Below are positions 26,912 to 36,534 of a stretch of 64,000 nucleotides of DNA, one piece after another. The DNA lies in assembly GCF_002000055.1 (NCBI RefSeq), contig NZ_MVBD01000008.1, positions 62,001 through 126,000 of the forward strand, given 5' to 3'. The translations under genes and the position numbers were made by a program. The stretch's first letter is position 1, and each line of letters starts with the position of its first letter. The notes beneath the pieces were generated by a model that saw only the letters and a program-made list of their open reading frames with translations, was not told the DNA's origin and searched no databases. Source of the stretch: Marinicella sediminis. GTDB taxonomy: Bacteria; Pseudomonadota; Gammaproteobacteria; Xanthomonadales; Marinicellaceae.

Positions 26912-27156
26912 GGAAAACCTCCTTGTCTAATGGTGCAAAATACCGATTATATCAGAACCTTTGACAGCTATGAAAACAGTATTCCGGAGCTTTTTGAATG
27001 GCCAGCGGACTGCTGGATTTTCATTTATGGGCAGGAACATGTCAGTCTCCATCGGACCTTGCTGAATAACAAGTGAGTTTCTCATTGAAAAGTCATTTTT
27101 CATTAAGTTACAATCGTTACATTCAAATAATCATATCCTTATTCCCGGGGGGGATC

Positions 27157-30100
27157 ATGCAAATCAAAAATCGTGTTCAATTCTTCTGTGTTCTGTTGCT
27201 GCTGGCAGGATCATTTTCTGCCTTGGCTCAGCCAACGCTCAGTAAAACATTTACGCCCAATAACATGGGCCCAGGTTCGCACAGCATCGCGACTTTAACC
27301 ATCACCAATAATGCCGGTGCACCGGTTACCAACCTGAGTTTTACCGACGTTTTGCCAGCAGCGGTTACCATTGGGGACCCATCAGATTTACAAACGGACT
27401 GCGAATTGGAATTGACTGGCAGCCTGAGTGCACCAGATGGTGGCAGTACCATCGAGCTGATCGATGGAGAAATCCCGGCCTTTTCGTCATGCACCATTAC
27501 CCTGATGGTGACATCTTCTGTTCCTGGGTTGCACACCAACCCGGCTGTGAACTTGAATTCATCAGCCGGGTCCAGCATGAGTTTACCTGTGGACTTGACT
27601 GTGGATGCAGATAAACCTGGATTCAGCATGCTCATGACTCCTGCTGCAGTCACTGTAGGACAACGCAGTTCAGTGACCTACACGATTGATAACGCACTGA
27701 ATGCCAATTTTTTTGTCAACATGAATTTATCTGATAACCTGCCTGTTGGTATGGTGGTGGCTGATCCGGCCAATGCAAGCACTGATTGTGCGGGAGGGGT
27801 GTTGACTGCTGCTCCTGGATCCGGCAACATCAGTTTCACCGCCGCAGGACCATTGAACAGTGGTGCAACTTGCCAGATCAGCCTTGATGTGCTTTCAAAT
27901 GGAATTGGGACATTGAATTATGTTTCAGGGGAGTTGACCGGGAGCAGCGGTTTCGCGTTTGGCTCAGTGGGTTATGCAGTGGATTCACTGGATGTTAGCG
28001 GAAGTGCATTGGTGATGGTGAAATCGTTTGAGAACGATCCTGTGATACCGGGCAGCGCAGTTGAATTGTTGTTTACCATTGATCATCTGAACCGTAACTT
28101 TCCAGCCACTTCTGTGGCTTTCACTGATGACCTGAGCGCCACATTAGCTGGTTTGACATTTGATGCTTTACTGTCAAATGACTGTGGTGGCTCAGTGAGT
28201 GGATTGGGTACCGGAAACATCAGTTTCAGTGGTGGTAACATTGCAGCAGAAGGTTCATGTGCAATCCGTGCGTCATTGTTGGTCCCTGCTGGAACAACTC
28301 CAGGCATATACAACAATACCACCAGTCCAGTGACTGCCATTGTGGATGGAGCGCCATTCACCGGAACGACAGCCAGTGATGATTTATTTGTCGATTTTGG
28401 CCCTGTATTCACCAAAGAATTCATCGATGATCCGGCGATTCCGGGAGGTACTGTGACTGTGCGTTATACCATCACCAACACGGATCCGACGGCACCACTG
28501 AACGGCTTGACCTTTAACGACGATTTGGAAGCAGCCATACCGGGAGTGACTGCCACGGGTTTGCCTCTGACTGACCCCTGTGGTGCAGGTTCTCAGATGA
28601 CCGGTTCGCCCACCATGCTTTTTTTCAACAATGGTTCATTGGCAGCGGCAGGCGGTGCAGGAGATTCGTGCACTTTTGATCTGGTGTTGAATGTGGCTGG
28701 TGATGTTCCCAATGGCGTCTATCCCAGTACCACCAGTAATCTAACCGGTAGTGGTGGAGATTATCTGCCTGCCAGTGATGACTTGCAGGTGGTTGCAGCC
28801 CCAGGGCTGGGTAAAGTGTTTACAGATGATCCGGTGGCACCTGGAAATGTTGTGACCCTGGAATTCACTTTGAGTCACAGTGAAAATGCCGCCACAGCTG
28901 CAACCAACATCACTTTCACCGATGACTTGAGTGCGACCCTTGCCGGTTTGACTGCCACCTTGCCGGTGACGCCAGATCCACCCTGTGGTGCTGGTTCAGC
29001 ATTAACCGGGTCAGCCGGTGACACTTTTCTGACCCTCAGTGGAGCCACATTACAACCAGCAGAGAGTTGTACCTTTGCTGTGACACTGAATGTGCCTGCT
29101 GCCGCAACACCAGGGTCCTATTCCAATACCACCAGTGCGGTCAGCGCAGAAGTGGATGGTTTGATGACCTCCAGTGCTCCGGCCAGTGATGATCTGGATG
29201 TGGCTGGTCTGATGTTCAGCAAAGAGTTTTTGACGGATCCTGTGATTGCCGGCGAAACCACTTCACTGCGATTCACCATTGAAAACATCCACCCAACTGA
29301 TGATGCGACCATCGCGTTATTCACCGATAACCTGGCAGGAATGCTGCCTGGTACGGCAGCGATCTTGCCACCCACCATCGATACCTGTGGCGGTACCCCG
29401 TCAGGAACCACTTTCCTGATATACACCGGTGGTTCGGTGAGTGCCGGTACGTCATGTGTCATTGAACTGGGTGTGCAGATTCCTGCTGGAGCCGCTGATG
29501 GCAATTATCTGAATGTGACTTCATCACTCAGCGCCGATCAAGGCGGACCTGTGGTCATAAATCCTGCCTCTGATGACCTGACCGTCAACTCCAGTCTGCT
29601 GCAATTGGGTATCAACTACACAGACGATCCGGTGTCGGCCGGTGATCCGGTGACTCTGGCCTTTACCCTGACCAATTTGGATGCAACCCGAACCATCAGT
29701 AATGTGGCTTTTACCGATGACCTGGGCGCGTCCCTCAGTGGCCTGGTTGCCACTGGATTACCAACAGCGGCCTGTGGCGGCACGGTAGCCGGGATTCCTG
29801 ATGCGGGCACCATTGATTTTTCAGGCGGTACACTGGCACCATCAGAAGTGTGTACATTTACTGTCACCCTGACCGTACCGGCAGCCGCATCACCAGCCAT
29901 TTATCCGAACACCACCAGCTCACTGACTGGTTCAGCTGCAGGGCTTCCGGTTATTGGATTTGCCGCTTCAGATGAGTTACAGGTCATCAATGCGGTGCAA
30001 TTCAGCAAATCTTTTGATGGCCCCACAACAGCGACAAGAACAGCGGTACTGAGCTTTAACATAGACAACAGTGCGGCCGGTTCAGTCAACACCATTGATT

Positions 30101-31635
30101 TGTCATTTACCGATGATCTGGATGCGGTGGTGCCAGGTATGACGGCAGTGGGTTTGCCTTTGAATGATGTTTGTGGTCTGGGCTCTCAAATCAGCGGTAC
30201 CGCATTGTTACAATTTACCAATGGGAATTTGCCAGCAGGAAGCACATGTACCATTGATGTCACCGTGCAGTTGCCGGTCAGCGCCACGGCCGGGACATTC
30301 CCCAACATCACCAGCGATTTACTGGACAGTGGGGTGGTGGTAGCACCACCAGCTACGGCTGATTTGCAGGTAGAGCCAGCACCACTTTTTGCCAAGGTAT
30401 TTGCCCCGGATCAGGTCGGTGTAGGACAGGCTTCAATCCTGACTTTCAGTGTGGATAACTCAGCCAGTGCATTGTCAGCTGACAACCTGGATTTCACTGA
30501 TAATCTGCCAGCTGGTATGGTAGTGGCCAATCCAGCCAATGCCAGTATCAGTTGTACAGGTGGTACCCTGACGGCCAATCCGGGAGCAACTGTGATTACC
30601 TATACAGGAGGTTCTGTGGCTGCCGGAGCCAGTTGTACCATACAGGCAAATGTGACCACCAATACCGGCGGTGTATTTACCAATACCTCCGGTGACCTGA
30701 CTTCAAATTCAGGTAATTCAGGTACGGCTTCAGATACCCTGACCGCCAATGCACAACCCTTATTCAGTAAAGCGTTTACGCCAAATCCGGCAGCCATCAA
30801 TGCGGCGGTCAATTTGACATTCACCATTGATAACACAGCAAGTACAGTGGTGGCCAGTAATCTGGATTTCACTGATGTGTTCCCAGCCGGTTTGTTGCTG
30901 GCCACACCAGCCAGTGCCGCCACTACATGTACCGGCGGCACCCTGACAGCGGTCGATGGCAGCGACACAGTAACCTATACTGGTGGCTCTGTAGCAGCTG
31001 GTGCCAGTTGTACCGTACAGGTCAACGTGACCGCAGCAGCAGCCGGAGACTATGTCAACCTTTCAGGCGATCTGACCAGCTCATTAGGCAACAGCGGCAG
31101 TGCGACTGATACCCTGACTGTTGAACAGGGTTTGACCATGAGTAAATCATTCAATGTCACTGGAGATGTTTTGGCCGGTGGTGATGTGGAAATGATACTG
31201 ATCATCAGCAATACCGGTTCATTTGATGCCACCAATGTCAGTTTTTCAGATGATCTGGATGCTTTTGTCAGCGGAGCCACGGCAACCAATCTGCCACTGA
31301 ATGATGTGTGTGGTGCCGGTTCTTCGGTTACAGGCTCCAGTTTGATCAGCCTGTCCAATGGCACGGTCATTGCTGGTGGCAGCTGTCAGATCAGTGTGAT
31401 GGTTAATATTCCATCCAACACCGGTACTGGTACTTACCTCAATGTCACCAGCAGCATCACCGCCGATGTGGGTGGTAACCCCGTTGACGGCGGTGCAGCG
31501 AGCTCCGGCTCAGGTGCGTTGCAGGTCAGGGGACAATTGATCAGGGTGCCAACCCTCTCCATCTGGTCACTGATTGCATTGATGCTGTTGTTCATGTTTT
31601 CAGTCAGTCAATGGCGACGCAGCAGTCAGCGCTGA
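27157..31635 (+). CDS. giant DUF11-type repeat protein with IPTL-CTERM-like tail
   Basis: A 1492-residue surface protein. The start at 27157 is chosen because a strong GGGGGGGA lies 3 bases upstream and a signal peptide follows (to about residue 24). The body holds 11 tandem domains of about 120-135 residues, each opening like F-S-K-x-F-x-x-D-P-x-x-x-G and having F-T-D-[DN]-L, C-G...G and S-C-T-[FI]-x-V strands, typical of DUF11/isopeptide-type bacterial Ig domains. The C-terminus is R-V-P-T-L-S-I-W-S-L-I-A followed by a TM helix and R-R-S-S-Q-R, matching the IPTL-CTERM sorting signal pattern. It is therefore expected to be processed and anchored at the surface. A terminator follows. Confidence 0.85.
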   Translation: MQIKNRVQFFCVLLLLAGSFSALAQPTLSKTFTPNNMGPGSHSIATLTITNNAGAPVTNLSFTDVLPAAVTIGDPSDLQTDCELELTGSLSAPDGGSTIELIDGEIPAFSSCTITLMVTSSVPGLHTNPAVNLNSSAGSSMSLPVDLTVDADKPGFSMLMTPAAVTVGQRSSVTYTIDNALNANFFVNMNLSDNLPVGMVVADPANASTDCAGGVLTAAPGSGNISFTAAGPLNSGATCQISLDVLSNGIGTLNYVSGELTGSSGFAFGSVGYAVDSLDVSGSALVMVKSFENDPVIPGSAVELLFTIDHLNRNFPATSVAFTDDLSATLAGLTFDALLSNDCGGSVSGLGTGNISFSGGNIAAEGSCAIRASLLVPAGTTPGIYNNTTSPVTAIVDGAPFTGTTASDDLFVDFGPVFTKEFIDDPAIPGGTVTVRYTITNTDPTAPLNGLTFNDDLEAAIPGVTATGLPLTDPCGAGSQMTGSPTMLFFNNGSLAAAGGAGDSCTFDLVLNVAGDVPNGVYPSTTSNLTGSGGDYLPASDDLQVVAAPGLGKVFTDDPVAPGNVVTLEFTLSHSENAATAATNITFTDDLSATLAGLTATLPVTPDPPCGAGSALTGSAGDTFLTLSGATLQPAESCTFAVTLNVPAAATPGSYSNTTSAVSAEVDGLMTSSAPASDDLDVAGLMFSKEFLTDPVIAGETTSLRFTIENIHPTDDATIALFTDNLAGMLPGTAAILPPTIDTCGGTPSGTTFLIYTGGSVSAGTSCVIELGVQIPAGAADGNYLNVTSSLSADQGGPVVINPASDDLTVNSSLLQLGINYTDDPVSAGDPVTLAFTLTNLDATRTISNVAFTDDLGASLSGLVATGLPTAACGGTVAGIPDAGTIDFSGGTLAPSEVCTFTVTLTVPAAASPAIYPNTTSSLTGSAAGLPVIGFAASDELQVINAVQFSKSFDGPTTATRTAVLSFNIDNSAAGSVNTIDLSFTDDLDAVVPGMTAVGLPLNDVCGLGSQISGTALLQFTNGNLPAGSTCTIDVTVQLPVSATAGTFPNITSDLLDSGVVVAPPATADLQVEPAPLFAKVFAPDQVGVGQASILTFSVDNSASALSADNLDFTDNLPAGMVVANPANASISCTGGTLTANPGATVITYTGGSVAAGASCTIQANVTTNTGGVFTNTSGDLTSNSGNSGTASDTLTANAQPLFSKAFTPNPAAINAAVNLTFTIDNTASTVVASNLDFTDVFPAGLLLATPASAATTCTGGTLTAVDGSDTVTYTGGSVAAGASCTVQVNVTAAAAGDYVNLSGDLTSSLGNSGSATDTLTVEQGLTMSKSFNVTGDVLAGGDVEMILIISNTGSFDATNVSFSDDLDAFVSGATATNLPLNDVCGAGSSVTGSSLISLSNGTVIAGGSCQISVMVNIPSNTGTGTYLNVTSSITADVGGNPVDGGAASSGSGALQVRGQLIRVPTLSIWSLIALMLLFMFSVSQWRRSSQR

Positions 31636-31657
31636 CCTGACTCCTGCCTGATACCTC

Positions 31658-31693
31658 ACAAGCCAGTTCATCCACGAACTGGCTTGTGTTTTT
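31658..31693 (+). terminator. rho-independent terminator
   Basis: A perfect 12-bp stem ACAAGCCAGTTC/GAACTGGCTTGT with a 6-base loop followed by GTTTTT, closing the DUF11 repeat gene. Confidence 0.9.
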
Positions 31694-31778
31694 CAGCAGG
31701 TTCGGCAAAAGGATTGGTCGTCAGGCTGGGATGTTTTATACTGGCAGCCAGTCATTCAAACTTCCGGGAGAATCAACC

Positions 31779-32264
31779 ATGAAAACTGCTGATCTGGTAG
31801 ACAGTCATGATGCTGAAGTGGCCTTTTGTCACCTGCCTTTTTTGTCATTTGGTCAAATTTCAAGCTTCAATGGGCCGATCCAAACGGTCAAATCATTTGA
31901 AGACAACGTGTTGCTCAAAGCTGAACTCAGCAAGCCCGGTAATGGCCGCATATTGGTGGTTGATGGTGGTGGTTCAACCCGGCTGGCTATTTTAGGCGAC
32001 ATCATCGCCGGCATCATGCATGACAATCATTGGGCGGGTATCATCATCAATGGAGCCATTCGCGACAGCGAAGAAGTCAATGCCATGGAAGTGGCCGTTC
32101 GTTGTCTGGGAACTTCGCCGAAGAAAAGTGCCAAAACCGGAGATGGTCAGGTCGGTATTCCAGTGTCATTTGGTGGTGTGACCTTCGCACCGGGGCATTG
32201 GGTTTATGTTGATGCCGATGGTGTTTTGGTTGCCCGTAAACAGCTGGTGTTGCCTGAAGAATGA
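31779..32264 (+). CDS. RraA-like regulator/aldolase family protein
   Basis: A 161-residue cytoplasmic protein with GGGAG before the start. Motifs are K-T-A-D-L-V-D-S-H near the N-terminus, then F-G-Q-I-S-S-F-N-G-P-I-Q-T-V-K-S-F-E-D-N, R-I-L-V-V-D-G-G-G-S-T-R-L-A-I-L-G-D, and G-I-I-I-N-G-A-I-R-D-S. This is the RraA fold, and length and motifs fit the RraA proper (inhibitor of RNase E) rather than the longer HMG aldolases. RraA forms a trimer and binds the scaffold of RNase E. Followed at 10 bases by a small membrane protein gene, so they may be co-transcribed. Confidence 0.9.
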   Translation: MKTADLVDSHDAEVAFCHLPFLSFGQISSFNGPIQTVKSFEDNVLLKAELSKPGNGRILVVDGGGSTRLAILGDIIAGIMHDNHWAGIIINGAIRDSEEVNAMEVAVRCLGTSPKKSAKTGDGQVGIPVSFGGVTFAPGHWVYVDADGVLVARKQLVLPEE

Positions 32265-32274
32265 CGGTGAGTAC

Positions 32275-32571
32275 ATGTCATTGTCAAGGGAATTGGCAGG
32301 AACAGGCGTCTCAATGAAGGTGATTGCGATTGGCTATGCTTCACTGCTGATGTTCCTGGGTATCTGGAGCTGGTTGGCCACATATGCAGGTCAGCCCATG
32401 GCTGGTAAACTTTTAGGGGCCATGCTGTTGTTTTACCTGACCTGTTTATTGGCAGACCAAATCAGCCAGCAACCACAGGCTGAAGTCCTGATCCGCCTTG
32501 GTTGCTGTGTGGTGCTGACCATTCTGTTTTGGGTCATGGGGACGTTGTCAAACAGTCAGTTGCTTGCCTGA
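32275..32571 (+). CDS. small three-helix membrane protein
   Basis: A 98-residue protein with three predicted TM helices (about 15-34, 41-58 and 70-92) and little polar sequence. The start at 32275 has GGTGAG at good distance and lies 10 bases after the rraA-like stop; an alternative ATG at 32314 would still keep all helices. No family recognised. Confidence 0.5.
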   Translation: MSLSRELAGTGVSMKVIAIGYASLLMFLGIWSWLATYAGQPMAGKLLGAMLLFYLTCLLADQISQQPQAEVLIRLGCCVVLTILFWVMGTLSNSQLLA

Positions 32572-32590
32572 TCGGTTGCTCTCTGTTGGT

Positions 32591-34024
32591 TTAACCGCCC
32601 AGCGAGTCAGCAAACATCAAGTCAGTGCTGGCTTCTGCTTCACTGGCGCCCAAATCACAAAAAGCCGATCCGCTGCCATCGCCATCCACGGGTCTGGGAT
32701 TGTTTTGCAGGTCATGATCCAGGACTTGCTGGTCAAAATCCACACAGACCGCCACGCTGCTGCGGTCGATCGCAGTTGAGCCGACGGCGGGCATGAACGC
32801 TGGGAAGCCATGATGATCCAGATGGAAACCGGATAACTTGGGATCCGTTTGTTGGTCTGAAGATGCATTGAACGGGCAGCTGCCATCATCAGCAATGGTA
32901 TACGCGGAACTCAGCGATTGGGTTGCGCCGGCACAATTTTCATCTCCAATGGGGTAAGCCAGAATACTGGTAGATAAACCGCCCAGGGTACCCGAATAGC
33001 CATATATCTGTGCGCCTAGATTGGCTTCATTATGAACCAACGTTGAATAGCGCAGGTAAACATATGCGTTGACAGTGCTGATGGCACCTCCGCGATTGGC
33101 CAGGTTAAAAGCCATCACGCTGTTGTAAATCCAGGGGCGGGCAGACTGTGCGCTGTACAAAGCACCGGCGTTATCGCTGGCTGTGTTTCCAAGGAATGCA
33201 TTGCGGTTGAGGATGAAATCCTGCGTGGCGCCAAAACCAAATAATGCCAGCCCCCCGCCATCGCCATCTGAATGGTTTTGGTTGAAGCGGTTGGCGGTGA
33301 TGTTCAAGGCTTCATTGGTGTTGTGGCTGAGAAAAGCGCCACCACCCGTGCTGTCCGAAGTGTTCAATCTGAACAGGTTGGTTCTGAGGGTCAGTTGGTC
33401 GCTGCCTCGGTCATAGTACAGCCCCCCACCGGGACCATTTGTGGCTGTGTTGTTGATGAATTCATTGTCTTCAATCAATGTGGTTGATGCCCATGTCTGC
33501 TGAATGGACACAGCGCCGCCTGTAGCTGCTTGATTGTTGGTAAACAAGTTGTTGGTGATCCACAGGGTACCTGGTTGGTTACCGTTTTCTTGTTCAATCA
33601 GGATTGCACCGCCATGGCCCGTTCCGGCATTGCCTCCAGTCAGGTGTAACTGATTAATTTCAAAAACATCATCACCGTCATTGGGAGGGTGAACCCAAAA
33701 TATCCGCCGGTTAGCGGCAGCCCTGATTTCTATCCGGTCACCTGAGCCGATGGGGGGCGAAATGCGCATCCCGGCGAGAATTTCCAATTGATCTGTCAAT
33801 TGAACGGGTCCACTGATCTGCAACAGGATCAAATCGCCGTTGTTGGGATCACCTGCACTACAGCCATCAACTGCCAGATTGGTGTTGGCTGCCTGAATAG
33901 CCTCCCGTAAATCACAGCCTCCATCTGGTCCGTTTTGTAAGTCATCATTCTGATCGACGATGATCAATCCGCTGAGGGCGTTGAAACTGATCAATAAAGT
34001 CCCAAGCAAAAGACATGTTTTCAT
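32591..34024 (-). CDS. secreted parallel beta-helix protein, choice-of-anchor Q type
   Basis: A 477-residue secreted protein (signal peptide MKTCLLLGTLLISFNALS). Its mature start has C-D-L-R-E-A-I-Q-A-A-N, the CSLREA-like motif of large secreted proteins. Repeated N-x-F-x-x-N and G-G-[GA] turns through the middle (for example N-L-F-T-N-N-Q-A-A-T-G-G-A) form a right-handed beta helix. The end has the choice-of-anchor Q pattern A-I-D-R-S...D-x-D-L-Q-N-N-P-R-P-V-D-G-D-G and C-D-L-G-A-S-E, then a short acidic tail D-L-M-F-A-D-S-L-G-G. The start at 34024 opens the signal peptide. Confidence 0.85.
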   Translation of the reverse strand: MKTCLLLGTLLISFNALSGLIIVDQNDDLQNGPDGGCDLREAIQAANTNLAVDGCSAGDPNNGDLILLQISGPVQLTDQLEILAGMRISPPIGSGDRIEIRAAANRRIFWVHPPNDGDDVFEINQLHLTGGNAGTGHGGAILIEQENGNQPGTLWITNNLFTNNQAATGGAVSIQQTWASTTLIEDNEFINNTATNGPGGGLYYDRGSDQLTLRTNLFRLNTSDSTGGGAFLSHNTNEALNITANRFNQNHSDGDGGGLALFGFGATQDFILNRNAFLGNTASDNAGALYSAQSARPWIYNSVMAFNLANRGGAISTVNAYVYLRYSTLVHNEANLGAQIYGYSGTLGGLSTSILAYPIGDENCAGATQSLSSAYTIADDGSCPFNASSDQQTDPKLSGFHLDHHGFPAFMPAVGSTAIDRSSVAVCVDFDQQVLDHDLQNNPRPVDGDGSGSAFCDLGASEAEASTDLMFADSLGG

Positions 34025-34154
34025 GAGTAATTCCTGTCTAAATACCCCATAACAACTGCATGTCCGGATGACTGACATTTATTTTTAAATGATATGTTGT
34101 TGTGTCTTTGACGGGGCATTTGCTATTCTGTCGTTTTGACATTCAATCAATGAC

Positions 34155-34652
34155 ATGAAAAGGTATTCTGTTGGACAACAATCATTGGGACTTGCCGGAT
34201 GGTTACTGCTGTGTTTTGCCGCTTCATTCATTGGCGCACTGGCCTCCTTTCAGGCGCCCTCAATGTACGCTCAATTGTCTCAACCTCAGTGGGCACCACC
34301 TGCCTGGCTGTTCGGGCCGGTATGGACGATGCTCTATGGCATGATGGCGGTGGCTGTCTGGCTGGTCTGGCGACAAGGTGGCTTGCGGCACAACCAACAG
34401 GCTGTGGTTTGGTTTGTTATTCAGCTGGTGCTGAATGCTCTGTGGAGTTGGTTGTTTTTTGCCTGGCAACAAGGTTTGTTATCGGTGATCAATATAGGTC
34501 TGCTGTGGGTCAGTATACTGATGACCATCCGTTGTTTTCAGTCAACCAGTTTGCCTGCTGTGCTGCTGATGGTGCCTTATTTGTTATGGGTCAGTTTTGC
34601 AGCGGTGCTCAACATCACCATGTGGCGGTTGAATCCGACGATCCTGGGATGA
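34155..34652 (+). CDS. TspO/MBR family tryptophan-rich sensory protein
   Basis: A 165-residue protein with five TM helices and the family's tryptophans. Motifs visible: Q-P-Q-W-A-P-P-A-W-L-F-G-P-V-W-T-M-L-Y-G-M-M-A and N-A-L-W-S-W-L-F-F-A-W. TspO proteins bind porphyrins and affect tetrapyrrole or stress responses. It stands alone between divergent neighbours. Confidence 0.93.
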   Translation: MKRYSVGQQSLGLAGWLLLCFAASFIGALASFQAPSMYAQLSQPQWAPPAWLFGPVWTMLYGMMAVAVWLVWRQGGLRHNQQAVVWFVIQLVLNALWSWLFFAWQQGLLSVINIGLLWVSILMTIRCFQSTSLPAVLLMVPYLLWVSFAAVLNITMWRLNPTILG

Positions 34653-34729
34653 CGGCATTCCTCCATTGGTGGTAATATGTTTGAAGTATTAATTTTTTTA
34701 AACACAGCTGATGATGTGTTCCAGCAGAA

Positions 34730-36490
34730 ATGAAAGATCAATCTATCAAGACAATCGCGCAATTCCGGAGATCGGTTTTAACCATACCTCTGCTGTTGTT
34801 GGTGTTCACTGCTCAGGCGCGCAGTGACCTCAGCATCATTGACATCGATGGCATTGGTTATGCTCAGTTAGCAACCATTAAGCAGCACCCGAAAGTCCTG
34901 TGGTGGGTCGAAATGGGCGACAAAATGATCATCGAACAAAGTCAGTCAACACAGGCTTTACCGGCCTTTGTTGAGGTTGTGGCGCACCTGTATGACGTCG
35001 ATACCGCTGACCTGGTTTTTGAAAAAACCGGACACTGTTCACATGGTGGATTCAGTCATCCTGACCACCCTGCCAAAACAGTGACCAATAAACTGAATCA
35101 TGTGGATTTACCCGCTGTGTTTTCCAGTGGCGGTTACCGGATACTTGATGTGTCTGGTGTGGCAGGGAAAGCTGAGTTGCTCAACGATCCAGGCCTGATG
35201 CCATTCACAACTGACCAGGTGTTGGTCTATCAGATGAAAAACAGGCCGGGTAAGCGCCAATCGAGAGATCCTGCCGTTGAACAATTACTGAATCAGGTTG
35301 ATGCCGACCGCTGGTATGCACAGGTTCAGGAACTGGCCTCACATGATCGCATGGAGGAGGCAGGTATGGTGGCTGCCGGAACATGGCTAGAAGGCCGTTT
35401 TGCCGCACTTGATCTGACCACATCGAGGATTGATCGACATGGTCATATTGGGTTTAATGTTTTGGGGTTCAAAACCGGACTGGTCAGACCGGATGACTGG
35501 TATGTGGTGGGAGCCCACCTGGACAGCAGGAATGCTTTCTGGAATCCGAACTTGCCATCTCCGGGTGCTGAAGACAACGCATCAGGGTGTTCGGGGGTGC
35601 TGGAAATGGCCAATGTTCTGGCCGGATATCAAACCGATGCATCGATACTGTTTGTTTGCTTCAACGCCGAAGAAATCGGTCTGTGGGGCAGTGCAGATGT
35701 GCTGCAGTATTTTCGGTTGCGTGGTGAGCAGGACAACATTAAATTCATGCAAAACCTGGACATGATTGCTTATCATCCGGGGATCGATCAAAAAGTCAAC
35801 GCCGGCACAGATGTGGCTGAGTATGTCCCCCATGCAGAACTGCTGGCCAGTAATGGCAACCTATACACAGATATAGACTGGCAAGTGGAGCCCAATGCCT
35901 GTTGTACAGATTTTAAGAGTTTTACTGATGTAGGTATCCCGGCCATTTCTGCAACCATCCCCAATGTTTTTGGGTACCCCGGCTATCATCAGTCCACTGA
36001 TCTGCCGGAATATATTGACCGACAACAGGGTGCTGGGGTGGTTAGGGCCCAGCTGGCGACATTGATAGAGCTGGCAGGCGTACAGCTGGATTCAACCCAT
36101 CAGATTTCAGCTGGCCATTCCGGAATGTGGTATGACCCAGAGCAAACCGGACACGGGCTTACAGTCGAGGTATTGGGTGATAACCGCATCATGCTGGCCT
36201 GGTTTGTTTTTGATCAGTTCGGTCAGCAAATCTGGCTGGTAGGTGCCGGTGAGTTTGAAGGTGCGCGGGCGACAGTGAATGTGGCTATCTCTTCTCAAGG
36301 GGTTTTTCCTCCGGCATTCGATCATACAAATGTGATCAAAGAGTTATGGGGAACTTTGACGATCGAATTTTTCGATTGTGAGACCGCTGAACTCAGTTGG
36401 GAACCTGTTGCAGGTACGGGCTACTCACCTGGCACCCTGAATCTGTCCAGGCTGACCGCGATTGATGGGTTGACCTGTCAGGCACTCTGA
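34730..36490 (+). CDS. secreted M28 zinc peptidase with GxW-GHG C-terminal module
   Basis: A 586-residue secreted peptidase. A signal peptide (to about residue 31) is followed by a prodomain-like region and the M28 domain (about 190-445) with its zinc ligands: V-V-G-A-H-L-D-S (His and Asp), A-E-D-N-A-S-G (bridging Asp), F-N-A-E-E-I-G (catalytic Glu and ligand Glu), N-L-D-M-I-A-Y and, further on, a His in G-Y-H-Q-S-T-D. From about residue 462 the sequence S-G-M-W-Y-D-P-E-Q-T-G-H-G-L starts the same module found twice in the LRR protein and in the DUF4397 protein. It probably acts as an aminopeptidase outside the cell. Confidence 0.92.
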   Translation: MKDQSIKTIAQFRRSVLTIPLLLLVFTAQARSDLSIIDIDGIGYAQLATIKQHPKVLWWVEMGDKMIIEQSQSTQALPAFVEVVAHLYDVDTADLVFEKTGHCSHGGFSHPDHPAKTVTNKLNHVDLPAVFSSGGYRILDVSGVAGKAELLNDPGLMPFTTDQVLVYQMKNRPGKRQSRDPAVEQLLNQVDADRWYAQVQELASHDRMEEAGMVAAGTWLEGRFAALDLTTSRIDRHGHIGFNVLGFKTGLVRPDDWYVVGAHLDSRNAFWNPNLPSPGAEDNASGCSGVLEMANVLAGYQTDASILFVCFNAEEIGLWGSADVLQYFRLRGEQDNIKFMQNLDMIAYHPGIDQKVNAGTDVAEYVPHAELLASNGNLYTDIDWQVEPNACCTDFKSFTDVGIPAISATIPNVFGYPGYHQSTDLPEYIDRQQGAGVVRAQLATLIELAGVQLDSTHQISAGHSGMWYDPEQTGHGLTVEVLGDNRIMLAWFVFDQFGQQIWLVGAGEFEGARATVNVAISSQGVFPPAFDHTNVIKELWGTLTIEFFDCETAELSWEPVAGTGYSPGTLNLSRLTAIDGLTCQAL

Positions 36491-36534
36491 CGGCGCCTGA
36501 CCTGCCAATGGATCATTGAATTGACGACCAGTGT

